This document shows positions 21,973 to 32,311 of a DNA stretch of 64,000 bases, piece after piece (positions within the stretch are counted from its first letter, which is position 1; every line of letters starts with the position of its first letter). Source of the stretch: Amylostereum areolatum (taxonomy: Eukaryota; Basidiomycota; Agaricomycetes; Russulales; Stereaceae); assembly GCA_012932865.1 (NCBI GenBank), contig SAXG01000002.1:2170001-2234000 (forward strand), given 5' to 3'. A program made the position numbers and the translations under genes. The notes below the pieces were generated by a model that worked only from the letters and a program-made list of their open reading frames with translations, did not search any database and was not told the origin of the DNA.

Positions 21973-23289
21973 TAGGTTTGGAGCAAGCCCTTGCTCCGGG
22001 CCGCGTCCCGCGGGCACCTCGCAGAGGGGCTTGCTTCACGGTTCGTCAAAAGGATGGACCCATCTTTCTCCCTCCAACTCGTTCGTCATCCCCCTATATC
22101 ACTACTTTTAAGTACCTATGTCATTATATACATACATGGCTATACAACACGATTTTTTTCTTCCTTTTACGTGCCCTATTTATCGTGTCGTCGACCATCT
22201 CGTCGAGGTCACATCCGGTCACTGCTCTCACCAAGCTGGGTGAGGAGCGTGACATTGGTCGGTGTTCGGTCGAGCACGAGCTGTCACAAAACGCGAGTGA
22301 CAACGCGACGCGTCGTTCAACAGTGGGTTGCTTCTCGCATTTTACTCTCACTCATGGACGACAAGACGACAGACACGCTCCGGGTTGACCCCGATTGGAA
22401 AGAGATCTTCTCCCAGCACGGCATCCCCCCTATCCCCGTCAACTCGACCTCCCGTGTGAACACAGCCCTCAAATGCCACCTAATCATGTCTCTCATCATC
22501 CATCTCAAGCTCTCCCTCCGCGACTTCCTCTTCTTCCTCTTCGAGAGCCCGATCGTCTCTGTCAAGACACGCGCAGGCACCTTCGTTGCCAACAACTCCA
22601 CATTCGCGTTCGGTCCTGCTCACTTGTACGACCTGTGGCATACGCGCTTCCCAAACTGTCGGTCAGGCCTGCATGGAATGATTGCAGGATGTGCAAAGGA
22701 GATCATCCTGGAGGAAAGCGGTCTCGAGTCCGGCATGCTAACGTGGTTTAAAGCAAAGGCGACGCAAAATCTTATGGCCCGTACCAACAAATGTCTCAGT
22801 TACTCCTCGTCTGTCATGGCACCAAGGCGCGGTGCGGCAATGTTGGTGCACGTGATTGCGCGAGTAAGTACGCGTTTACGCTGATCGGGGTGGCGATCTT
22901 GCGATCGTATAGGCCACATGTATGTATGTTCTCACAAAAACCAGCTGAGCATCAAGATCATGATACCATTCTACCAGTTCTAAAGTACCATGTGCTAAAC
23001 ATGACTGCTGAATATTTGAGAAGCGATTGGAAAAAACACGGTATTAAGGGTGATCTCTCGAGCCATACCACAAGCAGTACATATAATTCTTGCACAGGCT
23101 TGCTCAGAGAGTTTGAGATGTGAAGTAAATGAACAAAATCCCCCATATAGCATGTAGAGCGGGAGCAGTGGATGGACAGCTATATGCCCGAAGCTACCTC
23201 CCTTTATTCTCGGACCTTGAAGCAAGCCCCTTCACAGGAGTGAAGCGGAGAGCGAAGCGGACTGTGAACGGCGGCTTGGACCGAACCTA
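21973..23289. mobile_element. 1317 bp TIR element with 9 bp target duplication, carrying an ORF
   Basis: The ends TAGGTTTGGAGCAAGCC and GGCTTGGACCGAACCTA are inverted repeats. The flanks TCCTGTTCT (21964-21972 and 23290-23298) are a perfect 9 bp duplication, as made by Mutator-like elements. It is inserted in the coding sequence of the CxC5/CxC6 gene after WDAFLFL. No transposase is visible; instead it holds a 176-codon ORF of an expanded Agaricomycete family. The 104 bp MITE at 10730 shares both ends. Confidence 0.8.
22354..22884 (+). CDS. Hypothetical protein inside the 1317 bp TIR element
   Basis: The ORF starts MDDKTTDTLRVDPDWKEIF and continues with ALKCHLIMSLIIHLKLSLRD, FLFFLFESPIVSVKTRAGTF and LYDLWHTRFPNC. 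Similar proteins with this LRDFL...VKTRA...LW pattern are common in Agaricomycete genomes, often near transposons; I know no function for them. The segment resembles an N-terminal part of longer relatives. A splice donor (GTAAGT) just before its end, at about 22863, suggests a further exon that was not captured. It may be a gene fragment carried by the element. Confidence 0.5.
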   Translation: MDDKTTDTLRVDPDWKEIFSQHGIPPIPVNSTSRVNTALKCHLIMSLIIHLKLSLRDFLFFLFESPIVSVKTRAGTFVANNSTFAFGPAHLYDLWHTRFPNCRSGLHGMIAGCAKEIILEESGLESGMLTWFKAKATQNLMARTNKCLSYSSSVMAPRRGAAMLVHVIARVSTRLR

Positions 23290-24714
23290 TCCTGTTCTAC
23301 GCTCTACTTCGGGATCACAATGAACGTGGTACCTGCTTGTCCTTCGACAATAAAGGCGATCAGGCGACTCGACTGGATGCTGCCCTTCGCGCTCGCAACA
23401 TGTTGATGGTGGGACCTGCTCGGGAGAACTGGAACCACGTCTGTGACAAGTGCTGTGCGACGAAGGAGGTCAATGGAGAGTTTAGTTCGTAAAGTCCCAC
23501 CTGTCTTGATCTCGCCGCCGTCTAACTTTTTTTCTGGCAGGTGTCATCCGTGCAGCAGTCATGGACGGTGTTACTGGTTGGCCGCCCCTGCTGCAACGTC
23601 CATGACTGTCAGGAAGAACTACCCTCTCAACGAGCCCGATTCTGTTCGACACACTCCAGCATGAGTGGACTTTGTGTCGTCATCGGGTGTATTGAGGCCC
23701 TCGCCTCAACAAGGTTTCACACATGCCCAAGGCCTACTCATCGCGAGCTTGAGGATGTCACAGGCCATTCTGCATTGTTTCAGCATCGGAGGCACCTTGA
23801 GCGCTTGAAGATGCGGACGCATGAGGACGACGACCAAGGCGTAACGGAGGAACTTTTAGCGGTTGATGCCGATGGAGAAACTGAAGACGCTGATGGCCGT
23901 GTCGAGACTAGCAGTGGTACCGATGGAGAGGCGGAAGTGGCTGAGTGTGCGACAAAGCTTGACTCTAGAAACTCCAGACCTCGAGCGCGCTTCGGCATCA
24001 GCAATTTGACCTACCACCTGAATCCTCTGGTACCAGAGGAATCAGGCTGTCAGAAGGCGCTGGAGCAACTCGTTGTTGCTCCTTGCGGCACTATGTTGGC
24101 TCGAGCGACATTCTTTGGATCTGAAGCCATGAACGGCACGCGGGTATCTGTGTTTTCAACTTCTCGCCGACCCATCGCTGACAGTGTGTGCAGTAGTTCT
24201 TACATGTCGTCTATCCCACCCCTCGCTCCGTTCCTCAAGCCCTCTTCTATGACACCGCATGCAACTTCCAGAAACACACTCAGCCGCGTCAACGACCGCC
24301 ACTTCGCAGTGCCTGTGGACACTTTCCATATGAAGACAAAGTATAAGGAATCCGACGACTTTTGTGGCCAGTACTGCGATCCAGATGTTTCCTGACCTCC
24401 TCGTTGACAATCGCTGGCGCTTCAACTCATCGACGGCTGAGATGACCAATGGGTATCACGCTATTGCGAAAGAGATGCGTGCTCTTCGTTACGATTTCTT
24501 TCTTGACGAGATGATCAAGCTCCGTAATCGTATGATAGTGGAGGAGCTTCACCGAATAGGGGCCAACCCCCTTGAGGTACCCAGAAAATTTATTTTGTAG
24601 ACAAAATAGCTTTGATTGAATACTCTGTGGAGACATTCTGACTTTATAGCAATGCGAAACCCGAGCAAATATGGACTGTAATCAGGTAAAACAGACCATG
24701 AGCAATTAAGTCTC

Positions 24715-26881
24715 TCCCCCCGCCTTCGCCAGCTGCACCTATATATCCGCGTTCGCCACGAGCACTATGCGCACCTCCTCAAAGTCCTCCTTCGCCACGC
24801 TCCTCGTCAACAGCTCCGCATGCGTCGCCTGTATCGCCTTGATCGCCTTGATCACCGCCATCGGTTCCGCGAGTTCGGTGAAGCGTGCGAGGAGTTCGTG
24901 GTGGATCGGCGCGAGCAACCCGTCGTCCAGCGTTTTCTGTCCGTTGGACACGGCGTCGACGATCAATCCGATATGAGAGAGGGTCGAAGAAGAGGAGAGG
25001 TCGACGGCTGTGGCCGCTGCATACCGGCCTTGCGCCTTGCGTTTCGGGGCCCCTCGTCGCAAGGTCGGCTCTGGCCACGTTGAGCGCGTCCGTCGCGTCC
25101 GCCAGCTTCGCGGGCCAATCAGCCAGCAATCCGAGCAAGTCGCCGTGCAGACTCGCGAGCCCACCCGTCTGCACGGCGATCGCGTCGCTCATCTTCGCGA
25201 CGGCCACCTTCACGGGCTGCGCGAGGCTCTCCACGCCCTCGGTGACCTTGCTCGAGAACGCGTCCAGTGCGCGATCGGGCACACCAAGCCGCGAGTCCAA
25301 GCGCACCACGACCAGGTCCGACACCTGCTCCTTGATCTCGTGCGCGTCGACGGGGGCCACGATCCGGCGCACCTCGTTCGTGATCTGCGAAATGACGGCG
25401 GCCATGTCGATGTTCGGCGTCTGCGCGGACGGCGGGTAGATCGACGGCAGGATTGGGATGAGCTTGTCCGTCATGAGACCCGCCGTCTCGCGCTTGTCGG
25501 ACGCGAGGTCGATGAGCTGGGAGATGTGCGACTTCACGGCTTGGGTTTCGCATCCAGCCGGTCTTCGTAGTGCTGCATCTCCAACTTCTGCGAGATGTGG
25601 TTCGGCCGGATCGACTCGCCCGAGATGGACGAAATGCTCATGCGGGCAGCGACGAACGAGAATGATGCTTGACCACGGGTGCGATCATGGTCTGTGCTCT
25701 CTGCTGATGCCCAACATCCGGGATCCGTTACCAATCTTCATTGCGCGAAATAGCCGGCATGGTGCTGACGTCGTCGAGCGAGTGCGAGCGCTTCGGATGC
25801 TCGTACTCGAAGAACTCCCGCGAGCTCAACCGCGAGCGCACCATTCTCCTCGTCGCTTCGTCTTCGTCGTTGCCCAGGGTCTTGAACAAGCCCGCAGGCA
25901 CCGTATTTGTCGAGACAGGAGGCTTGAAGTCGAGCGGGATCGGGGCGCGCCGCGCCTTCATCGTGGGCGGGATTGGCAGCTGGTGAGCGAGCGCAGGACC
26001 TTCCTCGTCGCTGTCATTCTCTTCGTTCTCCGGCTCGGGGCTGAGCTGAAGAACGCGCGGCGACTTGGGCAGCGCCATCGGTTCGCGAGGGGAAAATGTG
26101 GAGCCCACAGGCTCCCGAATGGCGAAAGTAGAGTGGGACGGGAGCGTGAAGGGATGTGCAGCGGCATTGAGCTTGGCGGAAGCCTGCGTGGACGACGTCG
26201 GCTCCGACGTGCGTCTCTGGGGCGAGTCGGGGGGGAACTTGAATGAAGACATCGTATCGTGTCCAACTTCGCTCTCCTCTTCACCACTGGCCACGGATGC
26301 TGATGAGTGATGCTGCCTCTTCTCCAGGCCTTGCGTCGCCCTCACCTGCGATGCTTGGGGCGGCGACGACGACGACAGCTGCATTTGCACGGGTTCCGAC
26401 GCAGGAGGTTGCGGCAGCGGGAACGTGAACGTGAGCTTGGGCACATTGGGACCAGACGGTTGGAAGGTAAAGGTGCCGGGTTTGAAGGGCACGGCGATGG
26501 GCAGGGAAGGCACAACACTGGGGTAGTCGAAAGTCTCCGAGGTGTGGCGGGAATGGGCAAGGGCTGGATCGTGATGGGAGTATTGAGCTATGGCGAAAAT
26601 GAGAGGGAAATCTGTGCGTGAGACGGGGAAGGTACCACTGGAGCCCGTCCATCCTCAGTAGTCTCTTCAGTAGTACGCAAGTCCTCCGACTCCGTCCACT
26701 CGCTGATCCCGTCCATATTGTAATCATCGGCCTGCGCCTCATGGTTCCGAGTCGCCGCGTGGCTAACCCGCCGTGGCGAGTCCTGGCCCCTCCCTCCGCC
26801 CGAGAGAAGCGAGAGCGTGGCAGACAAACTGCGAGCCTCCAGTCTCCTCCTCCATCTCTTCGTCTCCGGCCGCGTCCTCAC
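24715..26881 (-). pseudogene. Truncated and internally deleted coiled-coil protein gene
   Basis: The minus strand encodes parts of a long conserved basidiomycete coiled-coil protein of unknown role. From 26790 downward: DDYNMDGISEWTESEDL, a Pro/Ser-rich segment (26513-25728) ending VSTMPAISRNEDW, then IRPNHISQKLEMQHYEDRLD (25620-25560). It then jumps directly to SHISQLIDLASDKRETAGL and IPILPSIYPPS, EVRRIVAPVDAHEIKEQVSD and VVRLDSRLGVPDRALDAFSS. As I remember relatives, more sequence separates the two blocks, so an internal deletion is likely. A frame change near 25040 leads to GLIVDAVSNGQKTL and HAELLTRSVAKEDFEEV. The coding match ends at TAG (24741) where the family has Gln (CAG), followed by VQLAKA. 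Confidence 0.7.
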
Positions 26882-26899
26882 CCAATGGCAGTTCGATGG

Positions 26900-27060
26900 C
26901 GAACGTTGCGAGTCTTCGAGAGAATTAGCGGATGCCCTCGCCGTAGCTCATGAGGGAGGGGGGGCGTGGAGGAGGGTGGGGAGAGCAAAGTCAGAGGAGA
27001 AGAAGAAAGGGATATAGAGAGATGCGAAGTCGGAGATGGGATTGTAGGAGGGGACTTCGT
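26900..27060 (-). repeat. Gene fragment shared with 31007-31190
   Basis: The minus strand here (CCCCTCCTACAATCCCATCT, then GACTTCGCATCTCT) is an inverted, diverged copy of the plus strand at 31007-31190. Both encode a Pro/Ser-rich segment in any frame. It probably derives from one spliced host gene duplicated in pieces. Confidence 0.55.
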
Positions 27061-27429
27061 AGGGGGTGTGGGGTAGCGGCAGGTCTTGGGAACAACGGAC
27101 TTTGGCCGGATCAGTCCCAAAGGGGGCCCCGTTTTGTCTAGATTCGTAACCAGTTTGATGGAACAAGCCACTGACGAATGAGTAGTGTTGTTAGGTTTTG
27201 CCTTGCGTCCACGACAGCCTACAGGCCTCGCGTCGACGCTCAGTCTCCGCACGCTCCATCCCACAGGACATAGCTCTATCACTTGGAGTATGGCGAACGC
27301 TGCGGTGAGCGCGGACAAGAACTCGGTGTCAGAGGTAAACGTCCGAATACATCCATGCAGTTGATGCCGCGCACTCACCTTCTCGCCAGACATCTGCGCT
27401 CACCGTCCCGTCGACAAGCCCGACTTGGG

Positions 27430-29040
27430 ACCTTCAATTCCTCTGTCTCGCACGAGGTCTGATCCAAGCGTGCGTACTTTCTTTTGCGGGAAGGGGGTCG
27501 ATGATGAGATGCTGATAGCGGTGGATTTGCAGATCACCCGTCACATAAGTATCCTCCCTGATCGCCCGCTAGACCTTCATCCTCAAGCTTGCGCGTGCGA
27601 TGATGATGTTCGGAGGACCCACTCCCCGACTGCAGGCGCAGCTGCAAAGCACGACGCGCGTGCTCGAGATCTCTCTCTCGTGCATGTTCCCCCGGACACA
27701 TTGCTCGTCTCGTTCGACGACGATATCACGAGCACCAGCTGCTGCTCCGTCAAGCTGATCAAGCAGGGCTCCTCCCTGGACCTGGCCAAGCTGCAGGAGG
27801 CGTACAAGCTGTACTGGAAGGTGCGACCTCCTTCTGCCTAGCGCGACGGTCTGGCGTGCTGATACCTCTCCTCCCCGCAGGTCATCCACGACGCGATGTC
27901 GGTGCAGGACGCCTCGTCCGCGCTCGACGCGCTCATGCACAACAAGCCCGCGTACAACTCGCTGCGGCTCATCATATTCGGCGGGATAGCGTCCGCGTCC
28001 ATCTGCTCCGCGTCGTTCAAGGACTCGTTCATCGACTGCCTCGCCTCGTCACGGTGCAGCTTTTGAGTGTCAAAAACGAGCTGTATTCGAACGTGTTCGA
28101 GTGAGTGTTCTCTGTATTATCTTGTCCGTTTTCCTTTCGTAGCCTGGCCTTGCTTCCCCCACACCCCTCCTTGTTCGAGCTCCCTCTGTCGACACGTGAA
28201 CGAGATGCTGATCGCGGACCCGCAGAATCATCATAACGACCCTTCTCAGCTTCATCTCTGCTGCCCTCGCGCAGACATGATACTTCTGCTACTCGGCCGT
28301 TGCATCGTCTTCGGTGGTCTTGATCCTCCCCGTGCGTCCTTTACACCTCCCTCTCCCTTGTCTTCGTCCCTCTTCCGCACGCTGACCACCTGCGTCCCTC
28401 TCAGGGTTTCCTCGTGTTCTGCGGCTCCCTCGAGCTCTCCTCGCGCAACATGGTCTCCGGCGCCGTCCGGCTGTGCTACGCCCTCGTCTACTCCCCTTTC
28501 CTGGGCTTCGGCCTCGCGATCGGCGCCGAAGTGTACGAGAAGATCACGCACCACTCCGTCGTCGGCCCCGAGGACAACGCGTGCACGCTCAACCACGATC
28601 CAGACGTGTGGTGGCGGAGCACGCCCTCGCTTTAGTGGGGTGTTTCTTTTTGTCTCGTTTCGCCCTGGGGGCTTGGCGGCGGTCGAGGCTGATTGGGCGT
28701 GGCGTTCCATTAGCGTTTTTGTCGATGCCGATGTTCTCGCTCTTCCTGAGCCTGCGCGACCAGGCGCCGTGGAACCGCAAGGAAATCGTGCGCCATCCCT
28801 GCCTTTTTCCTGTAATTCCGGTTCCGTCCGCTGACGGTGCCCCGCGCAAGGTGCTCCTCGTCGTCATCTCCTGCATTTGCTGGGTCGCGAACCACTACGT
28901 GAGCTTGGTGTCCCCGAACCAGAGCGACGTTAGCTCGGCCGTGGGCGCATTCGCGGTCGGATTCGTGGCGAACGTGTACGGGCGCGTCTTCAAGGGCAAC
29001 GTGTTCGTGGTCATGGCTCGCTCGCTCTCAGACATGGCCA
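27430..29040 (+). pseudogene. Prm10-like (threonine/serine exporter, DUF1212) membrane protein pseudogene
   Basis: The plus strand holds the family's blocks in order: GVDDEMLIAVDLQITRHI (27510), FILKLARAMMMFGGPTPRLQ, LVSFDDDITSTS, KLIKQGSSLDLAKLQEAYKL, VIHDAMSVQDASSALDALM, LRLIIFGGIASASICSASF, VQLLSVKNELYSNVFE, SAVASSSVVLILP, GFLVFCGSLELSSRNMVSGA, FLGFGLAIGAEVYEKI, FLSLRDQAPWNRKE and SDVSSAVGAFAVGFVANVYG. These are the cytosolic head and several membrane helices. Damage includes a one-base loss near 27687, a deletion after SFIDCLAS, a stop (TGA where Arg CGA is plausible) near 28275, and loss of the last helices after FKGNVFVVM. Several introns remain recognisable. Confidence 0.8.
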
Positions 29041-29365
29041 CCTCGCGGGACACCGTGATGCCTCTGTCCCCTCCGCCATAATCGAATGTGCCATGAGTCG
29101 TGAATCACATACTTCCAATCATGAACCGAAGCGGTTTCTAGACCTACGTGTTCTTCGTTCTCGTCCTTGGTGTCTCCACCCGCCAACGCCCGCCGAGAAC
29201 TTGGAGCGCACGCGCGAGGCATCACACGCAACTCACCTTCTCCGTCAAGTCCTGGACGACGCGCGGTTCGACCTCCTCTGTCGAGAACGCGGCGAAGACC
29301 GGCTGTTGCATATCCAGTCCGTTCAACGTCGGATTCTCATTCTCTACCGGGTGCCCACCTATGTC

Positions 29366-30991
29366 CTACGCCTCTACCTCCGGCAGGACTCCTCGCTCGC
29401 CTCCACCACGTGGATCGTCTCTACCCCATCGGCTGTTCTTGACCATCTCGCCCGTCTCGCTCCCGAGTTTTCGCCCTCCCGCGTTCCATATCCAAGGTCG
29501 TCGGCATCGGAGGCCCGGCGTTGTGCCAAGAGGGAGTTGCGCGAGCGCGAGAAGAGGCCTGAGTATATGCTTGGTGCAAACAAGGTTCCGGGGCGAGTCC
29601 TCTTCGTTGGCGTTGGGGGTCAGCCCGGGAGGGATGTGTGGGTCATTGTCCTCGTAGGATTGAGGCTCGGCTAGTGCCCCCTCCTTTTCATATTCGAGTT
29701 CTGTTACTTCGGCCGTTGCGCCCTTGGACTCCTCCTTCGCCTTCATCTCTACCTCTTCGCCCTTCGCCTCCTGTACCATGTCCCTCTTAACCAGCTCGTC
29801 CTTCGTCTCTACCCCTTTCGCTTCATTGACTTTCAGCTCTTCCCCCTCTTTCTCTGTCGCTCGCTCCCCACCAGCAGGATCAACTACCCTCACCTCCTCC
29901 TCTGCCCTTGTTTCCACCGCCGTCTTCCCCTCCTCCCCCTCCTCCCCCTCCTCCCCCTTCTCCAAATGCGCCACCTGAACTCTCTCCGCGACCTCTCTCG
30001 CCGTCATCCTCCTCTCCACGCCCTCCCTCGCAAACATGATCGCGTGCTCCTTCATCCGCTTCATCGTTAGCTCCGGCCCCGCGCCTCCGACGCCCAGTCC
30101 CTCACGCTGCAGCCCTTCGCGGTCATTCCTCGGCACGCGCACGTCCAAGCCGAACGTTGGAACTGGGGTCAAGAGAACCGCGGACGATGCCGTTGCCGGA
30201 CTCGGGGGCATTCCCCCCGTCACGGTCGCGGAGGTCGGAGGGCGTGGACTCACTGACGTCCTGCCTGGACCCGGGCTCGGCGGAAAACGGCGTGGTGGTG
30301 TACACGGGGCGATAACTTGGCCGTTGTGCGAAATGGGCTCGTGCACGGAGAAGACTTCGAACGCGGTCTGGTAGCGGGTGAACTCCGAACGGGTCCTGTC
30401 TCTCTTTTCTCCTCGTCGTTCTCCTCCCCCTTTCCCTCCTCGTGCGGGCGGGCAGGTGCGACGCCTTGGGGCCTTGGGGGCAAGGACGCGACGTCCTTGG
30501 GGACAGCAGGCGGGTGTTTCATCCGAGGAAGAGGGAGGCGCAATCTGCGTGACATCTGAAGGCTTCGGACTCGGAGGCGCGGCGCAGTCGTCCTTGGAGT
30601 TGAGACTCGGAGGCGCGGCGGCGTCGTTGGGATGCTGGTGGCGGAGGCGCAACTTGCTTTGGACTGGGGGACGCGCGCGAAGGTGGAGCGTCGAGGGGAC
30701 GGGATCACAGCTGGGCCGCAGGATAGGGCAAACGAACCTCGATGCGTGGGCGAGTGCGCACGCGGCGGGACGATGACCGATGCTTGGTGGCAGGGACGGG
30801 GACGGTTGCGCGGGCGTCACTGTCGACAAGCTCGACTTCAAGCCTTCGGCCGAGTTCAAGGACACCATCAACCGAAGAGGACGGCCAACCACTCGCGCCG
30901 CCGCCGAGTCCGCGACCGACGCGACTCCATCAAATACCAACGGCGCCATGAATACTCCCCTCACGCAACGAGGGCAAAAACCAGCCGCCAT
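29366..30991 (-). CDS. Low-complexity hypothetical protein
   Basis: A single open frame of 541 codons. The first half is Pro/Ser/Arg-rich; the middle has FEVFSVHEPISHNGQV, APCTPPRRFPPSPGPG and MKRMKEHAIMFAREGV; the C-terminal part is Glu/Lys-rich with a GEEGEEGEEG run. GC is high throughout, so a long open frame could arise by chance, and I recognise no domain. The repeated fragment at 30790-30990 overlaps its 5' end on the other strand, which argues that at least the first 60 codons are not genuine. Confidence 0.35.
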   Translation of the reverse strand: MAAGFCPRCVRGVFMAPLVFDGVASVADSAAARVVGRPLRLMVSLNSAEGLKSSLSTVTPAQPSPSLPPSIGHRPAACALAHASRFVCPILRPSCDPVPSTLHLRARPPVQSKLRLRHQHPNDAAAPPSLNSKDDCAAPPSPKPSDVTQIAPPSSSDETPACCPQGRRVLAPKAPRRRTCPPARGGKGGGERRGEKRDRTRSEFTRYQTAFEVFSVHEPISHNGQVIAPCTPPRRFPPSPGPGRTSVSPRPPTSATVTGGMPPSPATASSAVLLTPVPTFGLDVRVPRNDREGLQREGLGVGGAGPELTMKRMKEHAIMFAREGVERRMTAREVAERVQVAHLEKGEEGEEGEEGKTAVETRAEEEVRVVDPAGGERATEKEGEELKVNEAKGVETKDELVKRDMVQEAKGEEVEMKAKEESKGATAEVTELEYEKEGALAEPQSYEDNDPHIPPGLTPNANEEDSPRNLVCTKHILRPLLALAQLPLGTTPGLRCRRPWIWNAGGRKLGSETGEMVKNSRWGRDDPRGGGERGVLPEVEA

Positions 30992-31200
30992 TACCCATGC
31001 CTTTCATGATGTCCCCTCCCACAACCCCATCTGCGACTTCGCCTCTCTTCGGTTTCCTTCCCACTTCTCCTCTGACTTCGCTCCCGCCGCCCTCGTCCAC
31101 GCTTCCCCCTCCCTCACCAACGGCATGACCTATAGCGAGGGCATCCACCGCAACGCGAACTCCCTCGAAAACTTCGGCATTGTTCGCCCCACCATCAAGC
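30790..31200 (+). repeat. Composite of gene fragments also found at 19 kb and 27 kb
   Basis: The first part (TVDKLDFKPSAEFKDTINRR) is related to 19060-19200. The second part (31007-31190) matches inverted 26900-27060. Having both fragments adjacent here suggests this is closest to the original order of one unidentified gene. Confidence 0.5.
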
Positions 31201-31973
31201 TTCCGCTTGAACAAGCTCGTCGAGTCATCAGACTCGCCTGGAGACTGGTCTATCTCAAGCAGCTTCGACCGTCAGCAAGAGCTGGTCGACACCCTCAGCC
31301 GTCCTCCAGTGCGGATCAAGGCGTTGACATGAAGCCCACGAGGAGTTCCCCACCCACGCACTCTCGTCACGGTGTCTGTTATCCCGCTCGTCCGCTGCAG
31401 ACTCACCGCAGCCCACGGTTGCCCGTTCCAAGCTCGGCTCTGGCGGCGGCACTCCCTCCTCGTCCTCCTCGCGTCCCATCCTGAGTGTTCGCACCAACGC
31501 CACAGGATCGCGCTCGTCGGGATCCAGCGCCACCGCCGCTAACCCTCCCGCGCCCAGCCCGAACACTGCGCCCGGCAGCGTCAAAGCTGAATGTTCCATT
31601 GTGCACCCCCAATTGGCGCTGTGGGGATCAATGACGAGCTGAACCGCAATGCGTGCGGTGCCCTTCATCATTACGCGACCCTCTGTGTTTGCGTGTGCAA
31701 TGCACGATGCAACGCGAAAGGTTGCATCGAAAGCAATTGACAGGCTATCGCGCGTATATAGGGCGGGCAACAATGCGACTTCTATTCGGAAATTATGTAT
31801 CGTAGGTGATCAACATGTCTACTCACCAGCGGAAAGGGTAGGATATGGACAATAGATGACGGGAGAAAAGTTATGCTACAATGTATGGACATTAGGAAAG
31901 TGTGTGGACTCGTGGAGATTGGGGGATCATGCATTCATGATGGACGGGGATTATTGATTATCGAGTAGGGCGG
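31201..31973. other. No certain gene
   Basis: The plus strand at 31436-31640 could encode a Ser/Thr-rich C-terminal segment (TPSSSSSRPILSVRTNATGS), perhaps the end of the fragment gene before it. Nothing else is recognisable. Confidence 0.3.
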
Positions 31974-31982
31974 AGAGTGAGT

Positions 31983-32311
31983 CAGGCTCCTACCCACCGT
32001 CTCTGGGAGGTTCGCTCTGAACTATGAGGGTGGAGGGGAAAGATGATCTGATGATTATGTAGATCACAGTGTTATCTTTGTCTTATCTTTGTCTTATCTC
32101 GATTTTCCTTTTTGAGCCTGTTTGAACGCGAACCTCCCAGAGACGGCTGGGTCTCTGGGAGGTTCGCGTTCAAAATTTCTCAAACAGGCTTAAAAGGGAA
32201 GGTGGTCATATGATTTTGAAAGCACATGATCGTTACACGTGATATATACATCAACCCCCTCCACCCTCATAGTTCAGAGCGAACCTCCCAGAGACGGTGG
32301 GTAGGAGCCTG
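31983..32311. mobile_element. 329 bp MITE with 56 bp perfect inverted repeats and an inner palindrome
   Basis: The outer 56 bp at each end are perfect inverted repeats beginning CAGGCTCCTACCCACCG. A 9 bp direct repeat, AGAGTGAGT, flanks it (31974-31982 and 32312-32320), pointing to a Mutator-like transposase. The centre (32115-32190) is a second palindrome with arms starting AGCCTGTTTGA, one arm carrying a 10-base insertion. GTCTCTGGGAGGTTCGC occurs in both outer and inner arms. The whole element can fold into a cruciform or hairpin RNA. Confidence 0.85.
32115..32190. repeat. Inner palindrome of the 329 bp MITE
   Basis: Arms AGCCTGTTTGA...ACGCGAACCTCCCAGAGAC and their reverse complement, with a 5-base centre; the right arm has about ten extra bases. 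This may be a smaller inverted-repeat element nested in the larger one. Confidence 0.7.

Larger units (their letters stand above)
20537..24600 (+). pseudogene. KDZ-associated CxC5/CxC6 cysteine-cluster gene, split by two transposon insertions
   Basis: Pieces follow the order of the CxC5/CxC6 proteins that accompany KDZ transposases. Exon 1 (20537) encodes NFLASALGVSSASIDMLWSL and MAWSYTPED. Next come LHPPTRFCLDPKC (about 20870), then CGTRYRVQYYAHEHETESF and TYYPGVPPAMHV (21077-21215). After the first insertion comes VSATNNARISTLEHRVAEI to WDAFLFL (21846-21972). After the second come RNMLMVGPARENWNHVCDKC (23390), PCCNVHDCQEELPSQRARFC, HTCPRPTHRELED, and finally TKYKESDDFCGQYC and RWRFNSSTAEMTNG to 24600. 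One-base frameshifts lie near 23578 (before the PCC cluster) and 24389. The role of this family in KDZ transposition is not established. The gene is no longer expressible as one protein unless heavily spliced. Confidence 0.8.

Noticed and set aside
24820..25570. Long plus-strand frames opposite the coiled-coil relic
   Set aside because: They are GC-rich shadows of the minus-strand gene, which has recognisable family sequence.
29093..29674. Plus-strand frames after the Prm10 relic as its missing last exons
   Set aside because: The expected final helices are not found in any frame; the sequence overlaps the minus-strand low-complexity ORF.
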